Below, one piece after another: positions 1-8,033 of a DNA stretch of 64,000 bases. Under the pieces are notes generated by a model. That model saw only the letters and a list, made by a program, of their open reading frames with translations. It searched no databases and was not told where the DNA came from. The translations under genes were made by a program, and so were the position numbers. Where the stretch lies: assembly GCF_018398315.1 (NCBI RefSeq), contig NZ_JAHBRW010000002.1, positions 480,637 to 544,636 of the forward strand, written 5' to 3'. The DNA is from Chelatococcus sp. YT9 (GTDB lineage Bacteria > Pseudomonadota > Alphaproteobacteria > Rhizobiales > Beijerinckiaceae). Each line of letters begins with the position of its first letter. Position 1 is the stretch's first letter.

Positions 1-447
1 CCCGGCATAGACGCGGCGGACCATCGCCACCACGTCCTCCAGCTCATAGGGATGGTTCATGCCCGGATGGCACATGCAGCGCCCGGTGGCGAAACCCATC
101 TCGCTGTCCTGGAGGTGGAAGCGCGCCCGCGGAAAAAGCCCGTCATTGCCCGCATGATCATAATGCATGTGGGTGATGACCACATCCTCGACGGTTTCAG
201 GATCGACCCCGAGCGCGATCAAGCCCTCGCGCACGGGATGCACGATCGTCCTGCCGCGCAGCTGCGCGCCGCGCTGATCGAAGCCGGTGTCGACCACGAC
301 CGTGCGCGCGGCATTGCGCAGGACCCAGACATAATAATTCAACGGCATCGGCCCATTGTGCGGGTCGCCGCCGATGAAGTTCTCGGCCGCGCCGCGCTCA
401 TGCCGCGCATAGGCAATGGCATAGGCTTCGTAGAGGTGATCGTTCAC
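1..447 (-). CDS. MBL-fold metallo-hydrolase, AttM-type lactonase-like (3' end cut by the window)
   Basis: This is the N-terminal 149 codons of a metallo-beta-lactamase-fold hydrolase; the rest lies beyond base 1. The zinc motif reads THMHYDHAGN (HxHxDH) and is preceded by VVDTGFD, the usual strand before it. That arrangement resembles the N-acyl-homoserine-lactonase branch, so lactone or ester hydrolysis is a reasonable family-level guess; the substrate is unknown. The GTG start at 447 has GGAG about eight bases upstream and lies 20 bases after the carboxymuconolactone-decarboxylase-like gene, so it is probably the fourth gene of the leftward operon that starts at 2968. An upstream in-frame start is possible because the frame stays open. 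Confidence 0.85.
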   Translation of the reverse strand, partial: MNDHLYEAYAIAYARHERGAAENFIGGDPHNGPMPLNYYVWVLRNAARTVVVDTGFDQRGAQLRGRTIVHPVREGLIALGVDPETVEDVVITHMHYDHAGNDGLFPRARFHLQDSEMGFATGRCMCHPGMNHPYELEDVVAMVRRVYAG

Positions 448-467
448 AGCGGCGCTCCGACAGGTCG

Positions 468-851
468 TTATTTGCCCGCGTCCAGTTCAGCAAAGGCCTC
501 GCGCGCAATGCGGAAGGAATCGACGCCCGCGGGGATGCCGCAATAAATCGCCACCTGCAGGAAGACTTCGCGGATTTCCTCCTTGGAAACGCCGTTCCTC
601 AGCGCCCCCTTGACGTGCATCTTCAGTTCGTGCGGCCGGTTCAGCGCGCTGATCATCGCGAGGTTGAGCAGGCTGCGCGTGCGGCGATCGAGCGTGTCCC
701 GGCCCCAGACCGCGCCCCAGCAATACTCGGTGGTCAGTTCCTGCATCGGTCGATTGAAGTCGTCAGCCGACGCGAAGGACTTTTCGACGAATTCAGCGCC
801 GAGCACGGCCTTGCGGATTTCGAGGCCCGTATCAAAGGTTTTCTGATCCAT
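468..851 (-). CDS. Carboxymuconolactone decarboxylase family protein
   Basis: At 127 residues this has the length and character of the PcaC/AhpD-like carboxymuconolactone decarboxylase family. It has the helical core with LDRRTRSLLNLAMISALNRP and KEEIREVFLQVAIYCGIPAG, close to PcaC itself. In the protocatechuate pathway PcaC decarboxylates gamma-carboxymuconolactone, but many relatives have other or unknown roles. A catalytic CxxC of the AhpD type is absent, which argues against a peroxidase-type function. It sits between the MmgE/PrpD gene (12-base gap) and the MBL hydrolase, suggesting a step on a lactone or dicarboxylate intermediate. The substrate is inference. Confidence 0.85.
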   Translation of the reverse strand: MDQKTFDTGLEIRKAVLGAEFVEKSFASADDFNRPMQELTTEYCWGAVWGRDTLDRRTRSLLNLAMISALNRPHELKMHVKGALRNGVSKEEIREVFLQVAIYCGIPAGVDSFRIAREAFAELDAGK

Positions 852-863
852 TGTCTTGTCCTG

Positions 864-2231
864 TCAGTGATGGACGCGCGGCACTTGCAGCGCGTTGAGG
901 GGAATAGCATCGTCAGCATCGGCGAGAGTGTCGATGAAGATGGCAAGGGCGCCAGCCTGCGCCTCGCCCAGCGCCTGCGCCGCGAATGCTCGAAAGCGCT
1001 CCTGAACCATGGCGGGCGTCGCGACGAGCACATCATCCAACGCCCGCTCGATCTGCCGGCCATCATCAAGCGTCAGCGTGACCCTGGCGGGCTGGCGTCG
1101 CGGATAGGCGGCGGTTAGATCGGGCGCAGCCACGAGCGTCGTCGCTGCAATCAGCCGTGAAATCTCGGGGTCGTCGAGGTCGGTGTAATTGGAGGCGTCG
1201 AGCTTTCCGCGGGCGACGGCAGCGGCGACCCCGAACTGGATGCTCATCTTCGCAGCAAGCATGGTGCCGAACGGGCCCGTGGCGTCGCATCCGGGATAGA
1301 GCAACGCGGCCTCTGTAGCATCGATGCGGATCGCCACCACCCGCGAACTGCCGTCGTCCATTTGCAGCCGGGCTGCGAGCGCGGCCTGGCTCGGCGTTTG
1401 CGCGAAGTTGCAGGCCGGGGCCTGCTTATGGAATACGTTGACAATCTCGTACTGGCCGTCGGCGAACAATGGCTTCGGCACGGCTGGATCGCGGCGGGCG
1501 AAGGCCCGGAACAGGCCGGCGTTGCCTTCGATGATATCGCGCGTCGCGAAAGCTCCAGCCCGCGCCAGATCGGCGCAGACCAGGGCGTTGCGGGCGGCAA
1601 AACCGGCGTGAAAGTACATGTCGCTGCCGCCTGGAACCGGCCATTGATTGAGGCCGGCGGCGCAGTTCACGGCCAGCGACAGCGCCGAGGCGGTCTGCTC
1701 GGTATCGAACCCCCGTAAATGGCAAAGCGCTGCCACGGCAGCGAAGGGCCCGACGAGCCCCGTCGGACGAAACAGCCGCGCCAGTTCGGCTGTCATCAGT
1801 GCGCTTCCCAGACACGCGCCGGCCTCGTAGCCGACAATGCCGGCGGCGAGCAATTCACGCCCGGCTACAGTTCGCCCAGCCTGCGCAAGATCGGCGAGCA
1901 AGGCTGGCCACACCACGATACCGAGGTGGGCGATCGCGCCGACGTGCATGTCCTCCCGCACCAGGCCATGCGCGGCGACGGCGTTGGCGAAGGCGGCATC
2001 GCCCGGGTTTGCAAGACCGGCCAGGGGTATGGAGGCAGCACCATTCCTCACGGGCTCGCTGCGCAACACGGCTTCGCGGCTCCAGGGCAGGTCGCGCGCC
2101 TCGTAGGCGGCTGAGAAATAGTCGCAAAGGCACAGTTTCGCCTTCGCGATGACATCGGCGGGCAACCCATCGGCACGCAAAGCCAACAGGTCCGTCGCCA
2201 TGGTTTCGACGATGGTTTTCGAGGCGCTCAT
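864..2231 (-). CDS. MmgE/PrpD family protein
   Basis: This 455-residue protein matches the MmgE/PrpD family (2-methylcitrate dehydratase, cis-aconitate decarboxylase and relatives) in length and in segments such as LCDYFSAAYEARDLPW near residue 35 and GIVGYEAGACLGSALM near residue 130. Members dehydrate or isomerise tricarboxylic-type acids and use no iron-sulfur cluster. Its ATG overlaps the stop of the upstream SDR gene (ATGA-type overlap), showing translational coupling in the leftward operon. Nothing else of the methylcitrate cycle (prpB, prpC) is in the window, so propionate metabolism is unlikely; a role in the island's own pathway is inferred. Confidence 0.88.
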   Translation of the reverse strand: MSASKTIVETMATDLLALRADGLPADVIAKAKLCLCDYFSAAYEARDLPWSREAVLRSEPVRNGAASIPLAGLANPGDAAFANAVAAHGLVREDMHVGAIAHLGIVVWPALLADLAQAGRTVAGRELLAAGIVGYEAGACLGSALMTAELARLFRPTGLVGPFAAVAALCHLRGFDTEQTASALSLAVNCAAGLNQWPVPGGSDMYFHAGFAARNALVCADLARAGAFATRDIIEGNAGLFRAFARRDPAVPKPLFADGQYEIVNVFHKQAPACNFAQTPSQAALAARLQMDDGSSRVVAIRIDATEAALLYPGCDATGPFGTMLAAKMSIQFGVAAAVARGKLDASNYTDLDDPEISRLIAATTLVAAPDLTAAYPRRQPARVTLTLDDGRQIERALDDVLVATPAMVQERFRAFAAQALGEAQAGALAIFIDTLADADDAIPLNALQVPRVHH

Positions 2232-2968
2232 CGGGGGCCCGCGATGGTGATGCCGGCATCGATCTTGAGCGTGACGCCGGCTATGCTGACGCCTTCTTCG
2301 GACGCCAGGAAAACCGCGGCTGCCGCGACCTCGCGGTCCGTCACCAGGCGCCCGAGGGGTGTCATCGCGCGGCGCTTTTCCCAGCCTTCCGCATCGATCA
2401 CCGAACTGGCGCCGGGGGTCTCCACCGCGCCGGGCGCCAGGGCATTGACCCGAATTCCATGAGCGCCGAGCTCGACCGCCTGCTGACGGGTGAAGGCATC
2501 CACCGCTCCCTTGATCGCGGTGTAGACGGCTGCATGTTTGATGGCGAAAGACACGGCCACGGACGACATGTTGATGATGCTGCCGCCCCCGCGCCTGACG
2601 AGATGCGGCGTCGCCGCCTGGGTTCCCCAGAATGTTCCCTTGATGCCGACATCGAGCATGCGATGGGTTATGTCCTCGGGCATTTCAGTCAGCGGCGCAT
2701 AGTAGAACGCCACCGCATTGTTCACGAAGATATCCAGTCCATCCGCCGCGAAATCGTCGACTGCGGCATGCAGTGCAGACCGGTCGCGGACGTCAACGAC
2801 ATAGGCCCGGGCGCCAGCGATTTCGGCGGCGGTCTTTTCGACGAGCGGGCCATTGATGTCGGCCAAGCCGACATTGGCGCCCTCTTCGGCGAAGACCCTT
2901 GCGATCGCCGCACCGATGCCGCCACCAGCGCCGGTAATGAACGCGCGCTTGCCATCCAGCTTAGCCAT
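2228..2968 (-). CDS. SDR family NAD(P)-dependent oxidoreductase (copy 1)
   Basis: This is a classical short-chain dehydrogenase of 246 residues. The cofactor loop is TGAGGGIG near residue 13, the structural motif reads NNAV (instead of NNAG), the catalytic Ser lies in NMSS, and YTAIK supplies the Tyr and Lys. It ends with GVTLKIDAGITIAGPR. It oxidises an alcohol or reduces a ketone with NAD(P); the substrate cannot be read from sequence. It is the first gene of the leftward operon, and palindrome site 1 is centred 88 nt upstream of its start. A close paralogue lies at 17683-18411 with the same NNAV variant and the same C-terminal tail. Confidence 0.92.
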   Translation of the reverse strand: MAKLDGKRAFITGAGGGIGAAIARVFAEEGANVGLADINGPLVEKTAAEIAGARAYVVDVRDRSALHAAVDDFAADGLDIFVNNAVAFYYAPLTEMPEDITHRMLDVGIKGTFWGTQAATPHLVRRGGGSIINMSSVAVSFAIKHAAVYTAIKGAVDAFTRQQAVELGAHGIRVNALAPGAVETPGASSVIDAEGWEKRRAMTPLGRLVTDREVAAAAVFLASEEGVSIAGVTLKIDAGITIAGPR

Positions 2969-3047
2969 TTTGCGTCTCCCTATGCCGCCGCGCTTTGCCC
3001 TGCTTCATCGAACGGTGCGGCTGAACTGTCGAACGCTTCGTCCTTGC

Positions 3048-3064
3048 GTTTCGCTATGCGAAAC
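3048..3064. promoter_or_regulatory. Palindromic operator, site 1 of 6
   Basis: A perfect 7-bp inverted repeat, GTTTCGC-TAT-GCGAAAC, lies midway between the divergent SDR (start 2968) and HpcH aldolase (start 3139) genes, 88 and 83 nt from the two starts. The same 17-bp pattern recurs at five other intergenic sites in the island. A dimeric repressor or activator is expected to bind; the IclR-family protein encoded at 10429 is the best candidate. Confidence 0.75.
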
Positions 3065-3138
3065 TCTCCGACTGAACAGTGCCTCCCCGCGCGACCAGCG
3101 CCTAGCTTGCTGCCAACAATCGGCGGAGAGGTGTCTGA

Positions 3139-3915
3139 ATGTCCGTAACCCATGGCGGCTCGCGCAGCTTCACACAGCGCCTGAAGGCGCGCGAAACCCT
3201 GTTCGGCACCTTCATCAAGGTGCCCACCACGCATACGACGGAGCTTGTGGCATCGGTCGGCTACGACTTCGTGGTGATTGACCAGGAGCACGCGCCATTT
3301 GACCGCCACGCCATCGACACGATCATTCTGGCCGGCCGGGCGAACAACTTGCCCACCCTGGTTCGCGTCGGTGACGCCTCGGCCAGCAATATCCTGGGCG
3401 TCCTCGATTGTGGTGCAGCCGGGGTGCTGGTGCCGCATGTGGACAGCGTCGACAAGGCCATGCAGATCGCGGCCGCCTGCCGCTATCGCGCGGGGGGCAG
3501 AGGCTTCTCACGCACCGGGCGCGCCGGGGGCTACGGCGCCGCCGGTGTCCTGGAACACATCACCCGGCAAGATGACGAGGTGCTTTGCATCGCCATGATC
3601 GAGGACCCGGCCGCAATTGAACGCATTGAGGCCATCGCCTCCGTCGATGGGATCGACGCCATCTTCATCGGCCGGGCTGACCTTTCGATCGCCATGGGGG
3701 AAATCACGACGTCAGCGCCCCGGGTGGTCGAAGCGGTCGGGATCATCGCCGCAGGGACGCGCAAATCCGGCAAACTGCTGCTGACCGTCGCTGAAAGCGT
3801 CGCCGACCGCGAAACCATGAGCGCCATCGGCGCCTCGTCCTTCCTCATCGGGTCGGACCTCGCCTTTCTCCGGCGCGGGGCCAAGCAATCGCTGGCAGAG
3901 CATACCGGCCAATAA
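3139..3915 (+). CDS. HpcH/HpaI-type aldolase
   Basis: This 258-residue protein is a class II HpcH/HpaI aldolase. It shows LFGTFIKVP at the N terminus, the VIDQEHAPFD metal/base region near residue 50, GVLVPHVDS in mid-protein, and the IEDPAAIERIEAI and AIFIGRADLSIAMG segments that carry metal ligands. Relatives cleave 2-keto-4-hydroxy acids, usually to pyruvate plus an aldehyde. It starts with a good site (GGAGAGGTG) and leads a rightward operon with the cupin-like gene (27-base gap), a DUF6282 gene and a TctC gene. Palindrome site 1 lies 83 nt upstream. Likely the step that delivers central metabolites from the pathway. Confidence 0.9.
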   Translation: MSVTHGGSRSFTQRLKARETLFGTFIKVPTTHTTELVASVGYDFVVIDQEHAPFDRHAIDTIILAGRANNLPTLVRVGDASASNILGVLDCGAAGVLVPHVDSVDKAMQIAAACRYRAGGRGFSRTGRAGGYGAAGVLEHITRQDDEVLCIAMIEDPAAIERIEAIASVDGIDAIFIGRADLSIAMGEITTSAPRVVEAVGIIAAGTRKSGKLLLTVAESVADRETMSAIGASSFLIGSDLAFLRRGAKQSLAEHTGQ

Positions 3916-3942
3916 TCTCCATTCCGTTTCCAGGACTTCTTC

Positions 3943-4839
3943 ATGTATGTCTCTTCCGATCCCCGCTCCAAACTCACCGCTGGTGCCTCGACCAAGCCAT
4001 CGCAGCACATGGCATCCGCCAACTACGCGCGCTTCTATGAGACCGAGCCGCAGGAGCAATTGAGCACGGCCCGCACCTGGTATGCTCGCGCGCAGAATTT
4101 CGTAATCGCCTATTCGGAAACGAAAGCCGGTGCTGCCTTCATGCGCGACAGCCAGCCGGACGAGTTCGTCCTCCTCTTGCCCGATCCTGAAAGCAAAGCG
4201 GCCATCACGTGGCAAGGCGAGCGGATCGAGGCTGCGGGGCATTCGATCGTCTTCGTGCCGCCGGGCGAGAGCCGCATCGAGATGACCACAGGAGGACGCC
4301 TTGTCCGCCTGTTCACCACGGCATCGGCCGACATCGTCGCGCTATGCCCTGACGGCTACGAGGACGATCCCAACGTGGCCCCGCTCGAACCGTGGCCCGA
4401 GCCAGCCGGCGGTTACAAGGTGAGGGTCTATTCGATGGACATCGCCCAGGAGCCCGGCCGCCTGGGTCGGCTGTTCCGCAGCCGCAATTTCATGGTCAAC
4501 TACATCTATCCCCGCAGCGGGCCACGCGAACGCTCCAGCATGTCACCGCACAGCCACGCCGATTTCCAGCAGTGCTCCCTCAGCCTGGAAGGCAGCTATG
4601 TGCATCATCTGCGCTGGCCTTGGGGCAACGACGCCGATCTTTGGCGCGACGACGATCACGCCCTCTGCCATTCGCCGTCCGTCACTGTCATTCCGGCCCA
4701 GGTGATCCATACGTCCGAGGCGATCGGTACTGACACCAATTTTCTGATCGACATTTTCTGCCCGCCCCGCCACGACTTCTCACAGCAGCCTGGCTGGGTG
4801 CTCAACGCAGACGAGTATCCCGAAGCGGCATCGACCTGA
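3943..4839 (+). CDS. Cupin-like protein of unknown function
   Basis: I do not recognise a named family for this 298-residue protein. It looks bicupin-like: an N-terminal half with ITWQGERIEAAGHSIVFVPPGESRIE, as in a cupin barrel, and a C-terminal half with MSPHSHADFQQCSLSLEGSYVHHLRWPWG and VTVIPAQVIHTSEAIG, which resembles the His, Gln/Glu and His metal motifs of cupins. No signal peptide or membrane segment is visible, so it is probably cytoplasmic. It lies 27 bases after the aldolase gene and 21 before a DUF6282 gene. An isomerase, dioxygenase or binding role is possible; I cannot choose between them. Confidence 0.7.
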   Translation: MYVSSDPRSKLTAGASTKPSQHMASANYARFYETEPQEQLSTARTWYARAQNFVIAYSETKAGAAFMRDSQPDEFVLLLPDPESKAAITWQGERIEAAGHSIVFVPPGESRIEMTTGGRLVRLFTTASADIVALCPDGYEDDPNVAPLEPWPEPAGGYKVRVYSMDIAQEPGRLGRLFRSRNFMVNYIYPRSGPRERSSMSPHSHADFQQCSLSLEGSYVHHLRWPWGNDADLWRDDDHALCHSPSVTVIPAQVIHTSEAIGTDTNFLIDIFCPPRHDFSQQPGWVLNADEYPEAAST

Positions 4840-4860
4840 CCGGACAGCAAGGACTTTCCC

Positions 4861-5805
4861 ATGGCCAACATTTCTCTTTCCGGACAAGAGCGCGACGTCG
4901 TCGTCAGTGCGCTGCTAGTTGGGGCTGTCGATCTGCATTGCCATAGTGGACCTGCCGTCATGCCCCGCATCCTTGATCATCATGATCAATTGCAGGAAGC
5001 ATCGGCCGCCGGCTTCCGCGCCGTAGTCACCAAGGATCATTATTATCTCGGCACACCTCACGCGATACTTCTGGAAACGCTGTTTCCCGAAGTGAGAACG
5101 CGGATGTTTTCCGGCCTCGCGCTCAACAACGCCTCGGGCGGCATCAATCCGCATGCTGTCGATCACGCCGTCAAGCTCGGCGCCAAGATCGTATGGATGC
5201 CAACGCTGTCGGCGGCAAATCACATCGACAAAATGGCGACCGAAGCAAAAACCTTCCCGAAGGTGGAAGGCGCGCTGGATCCCATTCCGCTCTCGGTGCT
5301 CGACGCCAATGGCAGGCTGACCGACGAAACGCTCAAGGTCCTCGACCTCATCGCCGCTGCAGACGTCATCCTTGCCGGTGGGCATCTCAGCGCCAAGGAA
5401 TTGTTGATCCTGTTCGAGGAAGGCAAGCGGCGCGGCCTCAAGAAGATGATGGTCAATCATCCGACCTACGTTATTGGCTGCGACGATGATGATATTCGTG
5501 CCCTCGTCAGCCTCGGCGCCAAGATGGAACATTCCATCTGCCAGTTCATCCCCGGCCGGGCGCAGAAGTTCGAGCCTGATTTCGCCTTACATCTCATTGA
5601 AGTCGCAGGTGTCGAGAACACCATTTTCGGTTCCGACCTCGGGCTGCGCGGCTCGGCCAAGCCTGTTGACGGCTACCGCACGTTCGTCGGGCAACTGCTG
5701 GATTTGGGCGTCGAACAGGATGACATCACCACGATGATCGCGCGAAACGGCGCCGCCATGCTCAACCTGGACGCCGCCGTTTCGCCTCCCGAAATCAACG
5801 CATAA
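4861..5805 (+). CDS. DUF6282 family protein, copy A (amidohydrolase-like)
   Basis: This 314-residue protein resembles the DUF6282 family as I remember it. The sequence suggests a metal-dependent TIM-barrel hydrolase: DLHCHSG (Asp24, His26, His28), TKDH (Asp59, His60), GGHL (His175), NHPTY (His200), MEHS (His224) and FGSDLG (Asp259), the pattern of ligands expected of an amidohydrolase- or PHP-like barrel. The reaction is unknown. Two paralogues lie in this window (6924-7871 and 12581-13501), the second of which has lost most of these residues. It is third in the operon that begins with the HpcH aldolase and is followed 72 bases later by a TctC gene. Confidence 0.85.
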   Translation: MANISLSGQERDVVVSALLVGAVDLHCHSGPAVMPRILDHHDQLQEASAAGFRAVVTKDHYYLGTPHAILLETLFPEVRTRMFSGLALNNASGGINPHAVDHAVKLGAKIVWMPTLSAANHIDKMATEAKTFPKVEGALDPIPLSVLDANGRLTDETLKVLDLIAAADVILAGGHLSAKELLILFEEGKRRGLKKMMVNHPTYVIGCDDDDIRALVSLGAKMEHSICQFIPGRAQKFEPDFALHLIEVAGVENTIFGSDLGLRGSAKPVDGYRTFVGQLLDLGVEQDDITTMIARNGAAMLNLDAAVSPPEINA

Positions 5806-5877
5806 TTCAGTCCCGCCGCGCCTCTTCTGAGACACTATCAAACATCAGCAAGATCAAAAGAATTCGGGGAGGCCCCT

Positions 5878-6855
5878 ATGAAATTGTTGCGTAAGGCCGC
5901 TCTTGCGGCCATGGCGGGCATACTGGCCCTGCCACTCTCCGCCGGCGCGGCGCTCGCGGCATATCCGGAGCGGCAGATTACGATCGTCATCGGTTTTCCG
6001 CCGGGTGGCGCCGATGTCTTCACCCGCATGATTGCCGAATACATGACGAAGAAACTCGGCGTGCCGGTGATCGTCGAAAACCGCCCTGGTGCTTCGGGCA
6101 CGATTGGCGCCAAAGCCGTCGCCTCCGCAAAGCCTGATGGTTATACCATCCTGTTCGCGACCAATGGCAATGCTGCCAATGCGAAGCTGCTTTACCCGAA
6201 CCTCCCCTACGATCCGCAGACCGATCTCCGACCGATCATGCGGTTGGGCACCTCGTCCATGGTCATCACCGCAGGCGCGCAGCAGCCCTATAAAAACCTC
6301 CGGGAATTCATCGACTATGCTCGTGCCAATCCCGGAAAGGTCTCGGTGGCCCATCCGGGCATCGGTGGTCTTGGACATGTGGCAATGGAATATATCAAGC
6401 GCGAAGCCAAGATCGACGTGAAGATCATTCCCTATACCGGTTCCGGCACCCTCATCCCCGACCTCTTGGCGGGCCATATCCAGGCGTCGAGCGATAGCAT
6501 GCCGTCCTACCTGCCCTATGTGGAGCAAGGCAGCGTGCGCTATCTCGCTCAGCTCGGTCCCGAGCGAAATCCGCTGATGCCAGGCGATGTGCCAACACTG
6601 CGGGAAAGCGGCATCGCGTTCGAATCCTACATCTGGTATTCGCTGCTCGGACCAGCGCGCATGCCCGACGAGGCTGTCCGGGTCATCAACCAGACCGTAA
6701 CCGAATATCTGTCATTGCCTGAAACGGCTAAGGCCCTCGCCAAACTGATGATTATCCCGGACCCGAGCGATCCACAGGGCCTCGCTGACACTATCTCCAA
6801 AGAGCTCAAAACCTGGGGTCCGATTATCACGGACGTGGGTGTCAAGCTTCAGTGA
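5878..6855 (+). CDS. Tripartite tricarboxylate transporter binding protein (TctC/Bug), copy 1
   Basis: A periplasmic solute-binding protein of 325 residues with a clear signal peptide (MKLLRKAALAAMAGILALPLSAGAALA, written here as its first ~27 residues in outline: basic MKLLRK, hydrophobic core, A-x-A cleavage). The mature protein begins with YPERQITIVIGFPPGG, the hallmark of the TctC/Bug family, and contains VIVENRPGASGTIGAK. Such proteins capture carboxylates for a TctA/TctB membrane pair. The only TctAB in the window is at 14374-16377, so this protein and the TctC at 16651 may share it. Strong ribosome site GGGGAGG before the ATG. Confidence 0.92.
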   Translation: MKLLRKAALAAMAGILALPLSAGAALAAYPERQITIVIGFPPGGADVFTRMIAEYMTKKLGVPVIVENRPGASGTIGAKAVASAKPDGYTILFATNGNAANAKLLYPNLPYDPQTDLRPIMRLGTSSMVITAGAQQPYKNLREFIDYARANPGKVSVAHPGIGGLGHVAMEYIKREAKIDVKIIPYTGSGTLIPDLLAGHIQASSDSMPSYLPYVEQGSVRYLAQLGPERNPLMPGDVPTLRESGIAFESYIWYSLLGPARMPDEAVRVINQTVTEYLSLPETAKALAKLMIIPDPSDPQGLADTISKELKTWGPIITDVGVKLQ

Positions 6856-6923
6856 CCTCAAGACCGGTTCATTGTCCGGGGCCTGAGAGACGAGCAGCGG
6901 GGGACCGTGCCCGTCCTTTGCCA

Positions 6924-7871
6924 TCAGATCCCGGCGGTGGCTTTGTCATTGCGATAGGCAACATTGTCGGGCGGGTTGATTCCGACCAGCCGACAGGCGT
7001 TCTCGCATGTCATCCGACGAACCTCATGCGGTGTGAAGCCGAGGTCGAGGCAGAGCGCGATAGCCGCCCGAAACCCCGGAACCGGCCGCGGATTGAAGGT
7101 CTGCCCGAGATCGGAGCCGATAATGGTGCGCTCGATCCCGGCGGCCTCGACGTAGAGGCGCAGCGTCTCGAAATCGAATTTTCGCGACACACCCTCGATC
7201 AGCATGCAGGCGCAATGCTCGAGATACACGCCCATTCCGGAAAGTTCGGTCAAATCCTCAATCTTCGCCTCGATCCAGTAGGTGGGATGACTGACCACCA
7301 TGCGGGTGACCCCGCGCGCCTTGGCCTCCCGAAACAAGGGGTACATCTCACTGACATGTAGATGGCCACCGCACAAAACAGCATCATATTCAGCGATCAG
7401 GTCGAGGATGGGCCTCACCTCGTCCTTCAGCCGCCCATAGTCGTCCAGCACGCCAAGGGCTTTTGGCGGCCGCATGCCGAGGCGCCCGTGAAGATTATAG
7501 CGGAACGCCGTCGTGAGGTGGTTGTGGGCGCATAGTGTGGGCATCCACACCATGCGCCCTCCTTGCGCCAGCCCCTGCTCCACGGCGAAAGGGTTGAGGC
7601 CGCCCAATTGATTGTTCAACGGCACGCCCGAGAGCAGCTGCAATGGGCGATTGCCCTGGCAATAATGCTGCAACACGGCCATCACAGGGGCATTTGAATA
7701 GAAATGATCCTTGAACAGTACGGCGTGCAGGCCCGCAGCTTCGGCATCCCTGATCTGTTCGATATGGTCGAGCTTGCGCTCCATCACCGATGGCCCGGAG
7801 TGGCAGTGCAGATCCACCGCACCCTCCAGCAGGGCATCGACCAGGGCGGTGCGCTCATCGGGCTCAAGCAT
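6924..7871 (-). CDS. DUF6282 family protein, copy B
   Basis: This 315-residue paralogue of the protein at 4861-5805 keeps all putative metal-binding motifs: DLHCHSGP, FKDH, GGHLH, SHPTY, LEHC and IGSDLG. The chosen ATG at 7871 has AGGAG eight bases upstream; a longer frame reaches 8003 but lacks that site and would run through palindrome site 2. It is the only gene on this strand between two rightward operons and diverges from the Baeyer-Villiger monooxygenase gene; site 2 is centred 79 nt upstream of its start. Function is unknown; a hydrolase acting on a pathway intermediate is inferred from the motifs. Confidence 0.87.
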   Translation of the reverse strand: MLEPDERTALVDALLEGAVDLHCHSGPSVMERKLDHIEQIRDAEAAGLHAVLFKDHFYSNAPVMAVLQHYCQGNRPLQLLSGVPLNNQLGGLNPFAVEQGLAQGGRMVWMPTLCAHNHLTTAFRYNLHGRLGMRPPKALGVLDDYGRLKDEVRPILDLIAEYDAVLCGGHLHVSEMYPLFREAKARGVTRMVVSHPTYWIEAKIEDLTELSGMGVYLEHCACMLIEGVSRKFDFETLRLYVEAAGIERTIIGSDLGQTFNPRPVPGFRAAIALCLDLGFTPHEVRRMTCENACRLVGINPPDNVAYRNDKATAGI

Positions 7872-7941
7872 CGTCGTCTCCTCGGCTTCCTGTGCTGAAG
7901 AGACCGCATCGCGGCGACCAAGGCAGCGCCGGGCGTCTTCG

Positions 7942-7958
7942 ATTTCACTCAATGAAAT
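7942..7958. promoter_or_regulatory. Palindromic operator, site 2 of 6
   Basis: ATTTCAC-TCA-ATGAAAT has a perfect 6-bp inverted arm (ATTTCA/TGAAAT) and the same 7-3-7 layout as site 1. It lies between the divergent DUF6282 copy B (79 nt to start 7871) and the monooxygenase gene (84 nt to start 8034). Confidence 0.7.
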
Positions 7959-8033
7959 GAACGGAGACAGGGGACGATCCGCCGACCGGGCTTGGCTAGG
8001 CATTGTACAGCTTCATACACGGCAGGGAATGCC